Source: a virus | Length of the DNA: 21,858 bases | Strand: one strand, 5' to 3' | IMG/VR virus record: IMGVR_UViG_3300045413_000312 | Location: 1-21,858 of that record | In this document: piece by piece, positions 15,909-21,858 of the stretch | How positions within the stretch are numbered: position 1 is the stretch's first letter | Layout: each line of letters starts with the position of its first letter | Program-made: the position numbers and the translations under genes | The notes under the pieces: model-generated | What the model was told of the DNA's origin: nothing | The model's input: the letters and a program-made list of their open reading frames with translations, nothing else | The model's database searches: none

Positions 15909-16689
15909 TGGTGTTTGCTCCTTGAGTTGCGGGTTGATTGGAAAGCGCGTTGACGAAGGCGTCCCACGACAGGGGAAGCTCCTCGGTTAGTCCGAAACGA
16001 TTCTTGGCCACACAGCTTGGCCCACCGACGGTGCGGAGGATGCGCTCGCCGCCGTCCTTGCCGATCGCGTGCGCGATGGTGCGCTTGCGGCCGAAGCCGG
16101 CGTCCTCGCTCTGGGTGCGGAACTTCCTGGTCGCGAACAGCACGGCGTCGCACCATTCGCTGACCAGCGCCGACGCATGCTTGTGCAGGCGCGGCGAATA
16201 GCGGTCGTACGGCGAGGCCTCGGGATCCTCGAACTTCTCGACCTTGGCGTGGGCGATGAGCATGATCACCATGCCGCGCTGGCTTCGCAGCAGGTTGAGC
16301 TGATCGATGACCTCGCGCCAATGCGTGAGGGCGTGGTTGTAACCGCGGGCGTAGCCGCCGTCGGCCTTCTCGATGTTCTTCACCGAGAACTCAGCACAGA
16401 CGCGATCCCAGATCAGCCGTTCCAGCCAGTCGAGGCTGTCGAGAACCACGGTCTCGAAGTCGTGCTGCTGCGTTCGCAGCTCCTTGAGGGCCGCGATCAC
16501 TTCGTCGACGCTGGCAGCCAGCGGAAACTTGGCGCAGTCGATCTCGTCAAGACCGTCTTCGGTTGGTACGAACACCGGCTTGGGCGCCTGCGAGCCGAAG
16601 GTGCTTTTGCCGATGCCGGGCGTACCGTACACGAGCAAGCGCGGCGGCCTGGGTGTGCGTCCCTTCTGGACACGCGACAACAAACTCAT
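15901..16689 (-). CDS. Sak4-type RecA-like ATPase
   Basis: A 262-aa AAA_24/RecA-like ATPase of the Sak4 kind, a single-strand annealing or strand-exchange recombinase of phages. Walker A is GTPGIGKST (22-30), and Walker B ends in VVLDSLDWLE (81-90, Asp84). IMLIAHAKVEKFEDPEASPYDRYSPRLHK is the typical RecA-fold region with the loop after strand 4. The ATG shares ATGA with the preceding gene, and GAGGAG lies seven to eight bases upstream. The DUF669 partner and RusA follow in the same operon. Host RecA is not needed for some members of this group. Confidence 0.9.
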   Translation of the reverse strand: MSLLSRVQKGRTPRPPRLLVYGTPGIGKSTFGSQAPKPVFVPTEDGLDEIDCAKFPLAASVDEVIAALKELRTQQHDFETVVLDSLDWLERLIWDRVCAEFSVKNIEKADGGYARGYNHALTHWREVIDQLNLLRSQRGMVIMLIAHAKVEKFEDPEASPYDRYSPRLHKHASALVSEWCDAVLFATRKFRTQSEDAGFGRKRTIAHAIGKDGGERILRTVGGPSCVAKNRFGLTEELPLSWDAFVNALSNQPATQGANTNG

Positions 16690-16994
16690 ACGTGGATCTC
16701 CTCTTGTTGGTGAATGGGGTTGGATTCGGTGATGCGGTCGAGGCGGAATGCCGAGGCGGCGAGTTCGCGCCGGATGAAACCGATGAAGAGGCGGTTCAGA
16801 TCCTGGCCGACCGGCGAGCTCGCGTCGATGACGCAGGCGCGTCGTTGCTTGTCGAACAGGCAACCAGCTTCGAGGCGAACTTGGGTTTCGCCGTGCAGGC
16901 TTTCCGTGCCCCAGAACGCCAGGAGCAGCGTGCATTCGACGTCCGCGAGGGATACGTCGGGCGCAAAGGTGTAGCGGTAGATGTTTCGCGTCAT
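16686..16994 (-). CDS. Conserved phage protein, unknown
   Basis: A 102-aa protein, first gene after the promoter-like element at 17026-17066. No known family is recognised. It begins MTRNIYRYTFAPDVSLADVE and contains SLHGETQVRL and IDASSPVGQDLNRLFIGFIRREL, which look conserved and folded (alpha/beta). I see no good ribosome binding site in the 31 bases between the promoter block and the ATG. The stop overlaps the Sak4 gene as ATGA, so it may be an accessory to recombination or only a regulator of the operon. Confidence 0.75.
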   Translation of the reverse strand: MTRNIYRYTFAPDVSLADVECTLLLAFWGTESLHGETQVRLEAGCLFDKQRRACVIDASSPVGQDLNRLFIGFIRRELAASAFRLDRITESNPIHQQEEIHV

Positions 16995-17025
16995 GGTTGT
17001 TGTTCCGAGTGAACGTGATTGGCCT

Positions 17026-17066
17026 CTAATAGGGACCTACTTTTCGCCCGCGCGACTTGTAAAAGA
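17026..17066 (-). promoter_or_regulatory. Promoter-like bipartite element, copy 2 (recombination operon)
   Basis: TCTTTTACA (17066-17058), a 17-base spacer and GTAGGTCCCTATTAG (17040-17026) on the minus strand, identical in both blocks to copy 1 at 5065-5105. Only the spacer bases differ, and even there GTCGCG is shared near the first block. The first block starts three bases after the sigma gene's stop codon, and the second ends 31 bases before the next gene's ATG. The match extends into TCTGTG just upstream. Confidence 0.6.
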
Positions 17067-17069
17067 AAG

Positions 17070-17660
17070 TCACAGATATTCGCGAAGGTCGCTTCGCTCG
17101 CACGCCAGGCGAATGCGGTTTAGCCGGGCGTGGGCCGAGACGCGCGTGATTCTGATCTGCCTTGCGGCTTCCGAAATGGATGTTGCCATCAACTCATCGC
17201 ACATCGCCCTTGTCTTGGGCGTCAACGTCGCCAGGAATTCGGCCAGGTCCATCGCCAGGTCGGCGGCGTCGATCCAGGAGCGTGGCCGGCATCCGGTTCG
17301 GCGTTCGTGGCAGTCGTCCGCCAGCGTCTCGCCAATGCGGACCTCGATGCCGTCCGCGTCGTCCGTCGACTCGTCCAGTGAGGAGGCCCGCTGGTAACGC
17401 ATCTCCGCGCGCTGATGAATGAGGATGCTCGCGACGCGGTTCTGGCAAACCACGACCACGAATGCTTCCCAGGTGCCGTCCTTGGGATCGAAATAATGGA
17501 GCTTGCGGTGCAGGAGATCCGCCGCGAAATCGTGCATCAAGTCTTCCCGGTCTTCGGCGGTGAAGCAGCCCTGCCGGATGAGTTGGCGGACCTTGGCTCG
17601 AATGAAACGAGACGAAAACGGATCGATGCTGTCGAGGTAATGCCTGGTCTTGGACTTCAT
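17070..17660 (-). CDS. ECF-like RNA polymerase sigma factor
   Basis: A 196-aa protein of the sigma-70 family in the short form that has regions 2 and 4 only. Region 2 is about 19-85: FIRAKVRQLIRQG, DREDLMHDFAADLL, YFDPKDGTWEAFV and QNRVASILIHQR. Region 4 is about 137-187: AEFLATLTPKTRAMCDELMA followed by the HTH SISEAARQIRITRVSAHARLNRIR. A linker of about 50 residues lies between. The start at 17660 has GAGGAG seven bases upstream, but this site lies in a hairpin. It probably recruits host RNA polymerase to phage promoters; the promoter-like elements adjoining it and the head operon are candidate targets. Confidence 0.8.
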   Translation of the reverse strand: MKSKTRHYLDSIDPFSSRFIRAKVRQLIRQGCFTAEDREDLMHDFAADLLHRKLHYFDPKDGTWEAFVVVVCQNRVASILIHQRAEMRYQRASSLDESTDDADGIEVRIGETLADDCHERRTGCRPRSWIDAADLAMDLAEFLATLTPKTRAMCDELMATSISEAARQIRITRVSAHARLNRIRLACERSDLREYL

Positions 17661-17835
17661 GAAACATCTCCTCGGACCACCGAGGAGGGGAAGTGGAAGC
17701 AGCCAAGCGCCGGCGTGGAAATGGCACGAGCGGAAACGTGCGAAGAGCGCCGAGTCTCGGCGACTCCCACAACGCCTCCGCTCGTGCGGCCGGTTGGTTG
17801 TTCGGAATCGAATGTCTGGCAACGGTGCCGGCCGT
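17661..17835 (-). promoter_or_regulatory. Structured leader of the sigma factor gene
   Basis: The 175 bases before the sigma gene contain no gene but two strong secondary structures. In the minus-strand RNA an outer 11-bp stem (17724-17734 with 17777-17787) encloses a 7-bp stem (17748-17754 with 17756-17762), and then an 8-bp stem, CUCCUCGG and CCGAGGAG (17687-17680 with 17675-17668), with loop UGGU, includes the GAGGAG ribosome binding site. No T-run follows either stem, so neither resembles a simple terminator. The arrangement is that of a translational switch. Confidence 0.6.
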
Positions 17836-18162
17836 CTAGACCGACTCGCGGAACTCGAGGTTAACGGGTAAGCCGTCGTGAACCTTGATGACGTCGATCA
17901 CGCCGGTGCCGATGATCGCAAGCTGTCGCTGTAGCGCGCGTTGGGCACGGTTCATGACAAACTCGCCCGGTACGAATAGCGGGCGATCCGAACCGTCATC
18001 GGGCAAACGGATCGTGTAGACGATCGTGAACGGTGGATCGAAGACTGGATCGCCGTTGCGGACGTGGAGCCCACGAATAGTTCCGAATCCGAGCGTCCAC
18101 ATGCGTTCCAGCAAGCGACGCAGGTTCGGCGATGGCGAACCGAAGTTGGTTTCCTTTGGCAT
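17836..18162 (-). CDS. Conserved phage protein, unknown
   Basis: A 108-aa protein upstream of the sigma gene. The ATG at 18162 has GGGAG eight to nine bases before it; an upstream in-frame GTG at 18204 would add 14 residues and has no ribosome binding site. The sequence has a helical start (NLRRLLERMWTLGFG) followed by beta-rich GLHVRNGDPVFDPPFTIVYTI, with VPGEFVMNRAQRALQRQL later. I do not recognise the family. It is a small soluble protein of unknown role. Confidence 0.7.
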   Translation of the reverse strand: MPKETNFGSPSPNLRRLLERMWTLGFGTIRGLHVRNGDPVFDPPFTIVYTIRLPDDGSDRPLFVPGEFVMNRAQRALQRQLAIIGTGVIDVIKVHDGLPVNLEFRESV

Positions 18163-18263
18163 GACATTGCTCCCGATTGCTATGAGTGCGTTCGTGTCGT
18201 TCACATGAACCGCGCTTGAAGCGTCTGAAGCAATTCTGCCGTCGTGCGTGTCCTTTTACAGGA

Positions 18264-18287
18264 GCACTTTGTCAGGCACTTTGTCAG
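18264..18287. repeat. 12-bp tandem repeat
   Basis: Two perfect copies of GCACTTTGTCAG lie at 18264-18275 and 18276-18287, followed by a partial third (GCAC). An imperfect hairpin ATCGCC...GGCGAT (18292-18297 with 18308-18313) follows. This is within the 226-base gene-free stretch 18163-18388. It could be a regulator binding array or a remnant of a REP-like element; nothing further was recognised there. Confidence 0.6.
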
Positions 18288-18388
18288 GCACATCGCCTTT
18301 TTTTCAGGGCGATCTTGGGGCACTTCCCGGCACAGACAGGCACGCACCACGGGGCTCGGGCAATGCAGTGTTGGCATGGAACCTCGCG

Positions 18389-18892
18389 CTACGGGGACGA
18401 CCTTCGTCTGACACCCCCGTTGACGCGTTCGAGAAGCCCCTCATCCACGAGCCTGCGAACGGCATCGCGGAAATAGCCGCAGTAGGAGTAGTCAGCGAGC
18501 TTCGCGAGTACCTTCACCGGCCTTGGGACGCTGGAGGCCACAGACAAGATGGCTTTCTCGACGTCGTTCCGGATTCGCTCCTGCGCCGGCGGGTCAGGCG
18601 ACGGCGCGGGCGATGGATGCGTAGAGGTTAACTTGGCCAGAGCTGAAACACCTGGAGCCGACGTTGCCTCCTGTCGGTCCAGTGCCATCTCCGCGATTCG
18701 CTTGACCACCTCGGGGTGGATGTGCAGTGGGCCGTCGTAGGGCGAAACCATCACGACTACTTGCAGGCGATGCTGTTCAGACCGCGCGGTCCCGGCAATG
18801 GTATTGAGGGGCGGCAAAGCGCCTTCTTCAATGAGTTTGGCAAGGATCTTGTGTGCGTTGACGTGAGTGATATCTGACAGCATGGCGCGCAC
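18389..18892 (-). CDS. Winged-helix protein, candidate regulator
   Basis: A protein of 167 aa from the GTG at 18892. Residues about 111-163 look like a winged helix: EKAILSVASSVPRPVKVLAKLADYSYCGYFRDAVRRLVDEGLLERVNG. The N-terminal part MLSDITHVNAHKILAKLIEEGALPP may be a second HTH, and a proline-rich linker (91-103) joins them. The frame stays open upstream to about 18991 and reads QWLGPWTVRAMLS through the GTG, but it offers no ATG, GTG or TTG, so the true start is unclear: either an unusual CTG or a damaged 5' end. It lies downstream of a likely promoter and may be the prophage repressor or a control protein. Confidence 0.6.
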   Translation of the reverse strand: MRAMLSDITHVNAHKILAKLIEEGALPPLNTIAGTARSEQHRLQVVVMVSPYDGPLHIHPEVVKRIAEMALDRQEATSAPGVSALAKLTSTHPSPAPSPDPPAQERIRNDVEKAILSVASSVPRPVKVLAKLADYSYCGYFRDAVRRLVDEGLLERVNGGVRRRSSP

Positions 18893-19105
18893 CGTCCACG
18901 GGCCCAGCCATTGACTCCATTGTCCCTGGCAAGGCCGACTCCCTGTCCTTGGCGTCTTTGCCGACAGTTTGTCGTTAGGTGCCGACGGTCAGCTGCAATC
19001 CTTGCGTGCCCGTGCGTATAGTTTGCCAAGTTTGCGCAGATTTGCAATGCAGATATGAACTAAAGAACAGTATAATTTATACTTTTGTAACATACGTTGT
19101 GGAAA
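18893..19105 (-). promoter_or_regulatory. Control region with promoter, palindrome and phased TTTGC
   Basis: An AT-rich gene-free stretch. On the minus strand TTCCAC (19104-19099), 17 bases and TATAAA (19081-19076) form a good promoter directed toward the winged-helix gene. A perfect 15-base palindrome, AGTATAA-T-TTATACT (19069-19083), covers its -10 box. TTTGC occurs three times (19022, 19031 and 19041), spaced about one helical turn. The layout is that of an operator; the binding protein is unknown. Confidence 0.55.
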
Positions 19106-19552
19106 TCATTTACTGGAAATAAGTTGCGACTTCCGGCTCTCCAACAGCGCCCGCCACAACCTTCGCTGTTTCCGCCAATCGATCACAGCTGCGATTGGTC
19201 TGACTTGGCGCTCGCGGATGGGATCGCGGCCGGATTCGACCAGCGGGAGGAACAGGATTGCTTCCAAAATGTCGGGCGCCAGTTGCAGCAAGTTCATGAT
19301 CTGTGTCGCACGAGCGCGCGTGATGTGTCCCAACCTCGCCAAGTCGGCCTGGTCGGTGATGGCGCCCTCCCGAATGAGGCGATCAAATCGAAGGGCTAGG
19401 GCAACCAGGCGGGCGACCCGGGGCACGCGAGCGGGTGGCGCTGGCGGCGGCGGTTCCTCGAGCTCAGGGCGCGGATTTGCCACGACATGCTTCTTGTTGT
19501 TCTTCCCGCGACGGAACTTGATCGTGCTTCGGTCAACGATACTCGTATTCAT
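19106..19552 (-). CDS. HTH protein encoded after the serine recombinase
   Basis: A 148-aa protein whose ATG overlaps the recombinase stop (ATGA). Residues about 64-104, AITDQADLARLGHITRARATQIMNLLQLAPDILEAI, form an HTH like those of ParB/KorB proteins. The N-terminus is basic and ends in a proline run (35-40). The C-terminal part is basic (RKQRRLWRALLESRK). To my recollection it is a repeated partner of large serine recombinases in planctomycetes and other bacteria. A role in directing or regulating recombination is inferred, not shown. Confidence 0.8.
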   Translation of the reverse strand: MNTSIVDRSTIKFRRGKNNKKHVVANPRPELEEPPPPAPPARVPRVARLVALALRFDRLIREGAITDQADLARLGHITRARATQIMNLLQLAPDILEAILFLPLVESGRDPIRERQVRPIAAVIDWRKQRRLWRALLESRKSQLISSK

Positions 19553-21135
19553 GCGACCTCGTCCCTTTGCTGATTCCTTGCCAGGCTCATGATGCCTACG
19601 GCATGGAAAGTTACTGCAATCGTCTGGTCACGCCCATCGTAATCAACCCGTTCGATCAATAGCTGCAACAGTTCGGAGCGCTCACGGAACGTCAGCGCTT
19701 CCCAGATCGATTCGAAATTCGCCAGCGCCCGCGCCACGTCCGCTTCATCGATGCACTCGCCCTTGAGACGCTTCTGTTCGGCGTCGATCTGGGTAAAACG
19801 TTTTTCCGCCGCCGTGATGCGTTCCTGGATGTCCGCGAGCCGCGCCGAGAGATTGCCGTCGTTGGCCGCGACGCCCGGTCCTTGAACAAGATTGCGAAGG
19901 TCATCGTGGTACTGGCCGAAGTCCCGTTCCAACTTGCGCCGCTCGACCGCCAGGTCCGCAAGTTGCTGTGTGGCCAGCCGGCAGGCCTCGCGGACTGTGT
20001 CCGAGATCAGGGTGGGATCGCGACCAATCTTCGCGATGCGGTCCACGACGAATTGCTCCACTTCCTTGGCGGGAATGGCCTTGGACTGGCACGTGTGCCA
20101 ACCCCGCTTCTGTGCCTGGACGCAGACGTAGTAGCGATACCGAATCGTGCCCTCGCGGGTCGAATGCGTCGGGGTCATGGCGCTGTTGCACGGAACACAA
20201 CAGATCAGGCCCTTGAGGACGGCACCAAACTTGTTGCGCGCGAGAAGCCCACCGTTTCGACCGTTCCGATGCAGCTTCGCTTGGACTTGCTGCCATTTCT
20301 GCGGGTCCACGATGCCCGCGTGTTCGCCGGGGTGGACCTCGTTCTTGTACCGGACCTTGCCGCAATACGCGACGTTGGTCAGGAGGCCCCAAAGGCTGCT
20401 CTTATCGAACACGCGCCCGCCACGTTCGTTTCCTTTGCGTGTCGTCCATCGCTTGGTGTGCCAGCCCCGGCGTTCCAGTTCGGTGAGCACCTGGAGCATC
20501 CCGTCGCTCGCCATGTAGAGATCGAAAATGGCGCGCACGCGGACCGCCTCTTCCTCGTTGACGACCAGTTTGTATCCTTGCGGATCGATGTCGTAGCCAA
20601 GAATCGGGTGTCCGCCCGCCCATTTCCCCTTGCGACGCGCGGCCGCGATCTTGTCGCGAGTGCGCTCCGAGATGATCTCACGTTCGAACTGGGCAAACGA
20701 AAGCAGCACGTTGAGAACGAGTCGCCCCATCGACGACGCCGTGTTGAATTGCTGCGTCACCGACACGAACGAAACGCGATGCTTCTCGAATGACTCCATC
20801 ATCCTCGCGAAATCGAGAAGGGACCGGGACAGCCGATCGACCTTGTAGACGATCACGCAGTCCACCTTGCCGGCGTCGATGTCCGTCAACAAGCGTTTGA
20901 GCGCCGGGCGCTCCATGTTGCCGCCCGTGAAGCCGCCGTCGTCGTAGTGGGCCGGAAGGCACTCCCATCCCTCGTGAGCCTGGCTTTTGATGTACGCCTC
21001 GGCCGATTCCCGCTGGGCGTCGAGCGAGTTGAATTCCTGCTCGAGGCCTTCTTCGGTCGACTTCCGCGTGTAGATGGCGCAGCGGAAGGCTTGCCGATTC
21101 GTGGGACCGGCGGATCGGTTCTTCTCTCGCTTCAT
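19549..21135 (-). CDS. Large serine recombinase (integrase)
   Basis: A 528-aa site-specific recombinase that would integrate and excise the prophage. The resolvase domain covers about 15-165, with catalytic Ser26 in YTRKS, DDGGFTGGNMERPAL and YKVDRLSRS (active-site arginines near 101 and 104). The recombinase domain covers about 175-290. A zinc ribbon follows, with cysteines in LICCVPC and YYVC...HTC. A long coiled coil lies at about 395-460. The ATG shares ATGA with the DUF2924 stop, and the stop shares ATGA with the following HTH gene. I could not find the attachment site. Confidence 0.95.
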   Translation of the reverse strand: MKREKNRSAGPTNRQAFRCAIYTRKSTEEGLEQEFNSLDAQRESAEAYIKSQAHEGWECLPAHYDDGGFTGGNMERPALKRLLTDIDAGKVDCVIVYKVDRLSRSLLDFARMMESFEKHRVSFVSVTQQFNTASSMGRLVLNVLLSFAQFEREIISERTRDKIAAARRKGKWAGGHPILGYDIDPQGYKLVVNEEEAVRVRAIFDLYMASDGMLQVLTELERRGWHTKRWTTRKGNERGGRVFDKSSLWGLLTNVAYCGKVRYKNEVHPGEHAGIVDPQKWQQVQAKLHRNGRNGGLLARNKFGAVLKGLICCVPCNSAMTPTHSTREGTIRYRYYVCVQAQKRGWHTCQSKAIPAKEVEQFVVDRIAKIGRDPTLISDTVREACRLATQQLADLAVERRKLERDFGQYHDDLRNLVQGPGVAANDGNLSARLADIQERITAAEKRFTQIDAEQKRLKGECIDEADVARALANFESIWEALTFRERSELLQLLIERVDYDGRDQTIAVTFHAVGIMSLARNQQRDEVA

Positions 21136-21623
21136 TGGGAGGCCTCCGTTCCAAGGCGGAAGAAGTGGAAGCCGTTGTAGTGCTGGCCCGTGATGGCCCT
21201 GGCAACGGCACTCAGCGACTTGTACACCTGGCCGTCGTACTCGAATCCCTTCGTGAGCACGGTCACCTCATATTCGCGGCCCTTGTACCGGCGAATAAGC
21301 ACCGTGCCGGCAGGGGGAATCCGATTCTTGTCGCGGAAGGTAATCGGGATCTTCGGACCGGTGGCGATCACCGGGGTCGGCGTTTCCTTGGGTGCCGACA
21401 TCCGCAAGTCCGCATCGCGAGCCAGCTCCGCCGCGCGGCATCGGGCACGCTCGGTCAGGTCACCTTCCGCAATCGCCTGGATTCGCCATGCGATGCGTTT
21501 CACCAGCCAGTCCTTGTTGCCCGCGCGAGTGCCTTCATTGAAGACCTCCGCGTACTTGACCCGCAGCTCGGCCACCCTCATCTTCCGGAGGGCAGCGATC
21601 TCTTTGCCCATGTTTAGGCTCAT
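21132..21623 (-). CDS. DUF2924 recombinase-associated protein
   Basis: A 163-aa protein of the DUF2924 type, usually encoded immediately upstream of large serine recombinases. The N-terminal half is helical and charged (LRKMRVAELRVKYAEVF and DWLVKRIAWRIQA). The C-terminal domain has PPAGTVLIRRYKGREYEVTVL, YDGQVYKSLSAVARAITGQHYNGFHFFRLG, a small beta-rich DNA-binding-like fold. AAGGAGAG lies eight bases before the ATG at 21623. The stop overlaps the recombinase start. Its activity is not known. Confidence 0.9.
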   Translation of the reverse strand: MSLNMGKEIAALRKMRVAELRVKYAEVFNEGTRAGNKDWLVKRIAWRIQAIAEGDLTERARCRAAELARDADLRMSAPKETPTPVIATGPKIPITFRDKNRIPPAGTVLIRRYKGREYEVTVLTKGFEYDGQVYKSLSAVARAITGQHYNGFHFFRLGTEASQ

Positions 21624-21654
21624 GCATCTCTCCTTCTCGATAGTCTCGGAACCG

Positions 21655-21831
21655 TTAACCAACGTGGTCAGTGAGCAAGGATTCGGGGGCAAAGGCAAGG
21701 CGATCCTCGCCCGATTCCGAGGCTTTTTCGTGCGGGTCGAATTCGTCTGGAAGTGCCGCACGATCGCGAAGGCGCAGGATTGCACTGGCGAGAATCCCGG
21801 CGATGGCCAGCCGGCGTTCCGCTGGCGACAT
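21655..21831 (-). CDS. Small recombinase-operon protein, unknown
   Basis: A 58-aa protein, first of the integration genes in the window. The ATG at 21831 follows GAGGAG by nine bases, which is better than the in-frame ATG at the window edge (21858). The first third, MSPAERRLAIAGILASAILRLRDR, is a helix; the rest is acidic. It is a common small companion of DUF2924 and recombinase genes, in my recollection. No function is known. Confidence 0.7.
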   Translation of the reverse strand: MSPAERRLAIAGILASAILRLRDRAALPDEFDPHEKASESGEDRLAFAPESLLTDHVG

Positions 21832-21858
21832 GGGCGCATTCTCCTCGTCGTGGCGCAT

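Noticed and set aside
5065-17066. The shared 15-base block as a pair of att sites
   Set aside because: Both copies lie inside the phage between co-oriented phage operons, far from the integrase, and the similarity includes a second block at fixed spacing, which fits a promoter better.
18292-18313. ATCGCC/GGCGAT hairpin as a terminator
   Set aside because: The T run is in the loop and not after the stem, and the stem has only 6 bp.
1-21858. CRISPR array, tRNA, rRNA or insertion sequence
   Set aside because: No regularly spaced direct repeats, no tRNA cloverleaf that I could recognise, and no transposase apart from the phage recombinase were found.

Overview
The window looks like most of an integrated, high-GC, tailed-phage genome (prophage), probably in a member of the Planctomycetota. 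The host guess rests on three things seen in the protein sequences: a Lys/Ala-tailed HARE-HTH protein, a large serine recombinase with a DUF2924 partner and a small HTH partner, and the general style of the conserved unknown genes. It is an inference; there is no rRNA or host housekeeping gene to fix it. All but two of the genes lie on the minus strand, so the map is read from high to low coordinates.

Layout from right to left. (1) 21831-19106: integration module: a 58-aa protein, a DUF2924 protein, a 528-aa large serine recombinase and an HTH protein. (2) 19105-18389: AT-rich control region with a minus-strand promoter and a 15-bp palindrome, then a winged-helix protein. (3) 18388-17070: short tandem repeats, a conserved unknown, a highly structured leader and an ECF-like sigma factor. 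(4) 17066-11232: a promoter-like element, then an overlapping replication and recombination operon: unknown 102-aa protein, Sak4-type RecA-like ATPase, DUF669 ssDNA-binding-like protein, RusA resolvase, SF2 helicase and a primase-polymerase/helicase. (5) 11231-10920: non-coding, repeat-rich stretch that may be a replication origin. (6) 10919-8363: possible DNA-modification island: small Cys-rich protein, ParB-methyltransferase, PUA/EVE-like protein (plus strand) and DUF1937 protein. (7) 8294-7935: plus-strand HARE-HTH protein followed by a strong terminator hairpin. (8) 7794-1: packaging and head operon: small HTH protein, large terminase, NrdR-like zinc ribbon, a second copy of the promoter-like element, head protein, portal, fused protease-capsid protein, decoration protein and two neck/tail-joining candidates. 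The tail genes presumably continue to the left.

Most neighbours overlap by 1-8 bases (ATGA, GTGA, TGATG, TAATG), so translation is probably coupled within operons.

The most interesting signal is regulatory. A two-block element, TCTTTTACA then 17 bases then GTAGGTCCCTATTAG on the minus strand, occurs exactly twice. One copy sits in front of the head operon and one in front of the recombination operon. The second copy begins three bases after the stop codon of the phage sigma factor. The sigma gene has a leader in which an 8-bp hairpin covers its ribosome binding site, preceded by a larger nested hairpin. A standalone NrdR-like zinc ribbon lies just upstream of the other copy. Together these suggest a previously undescribed phage switch: a structured leader gates a sigma factor, which (perhaps with the zinc ribbon) fires two matched promoters. 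The repeat, hairpins and gene order are seen directly; the circuit is inference.
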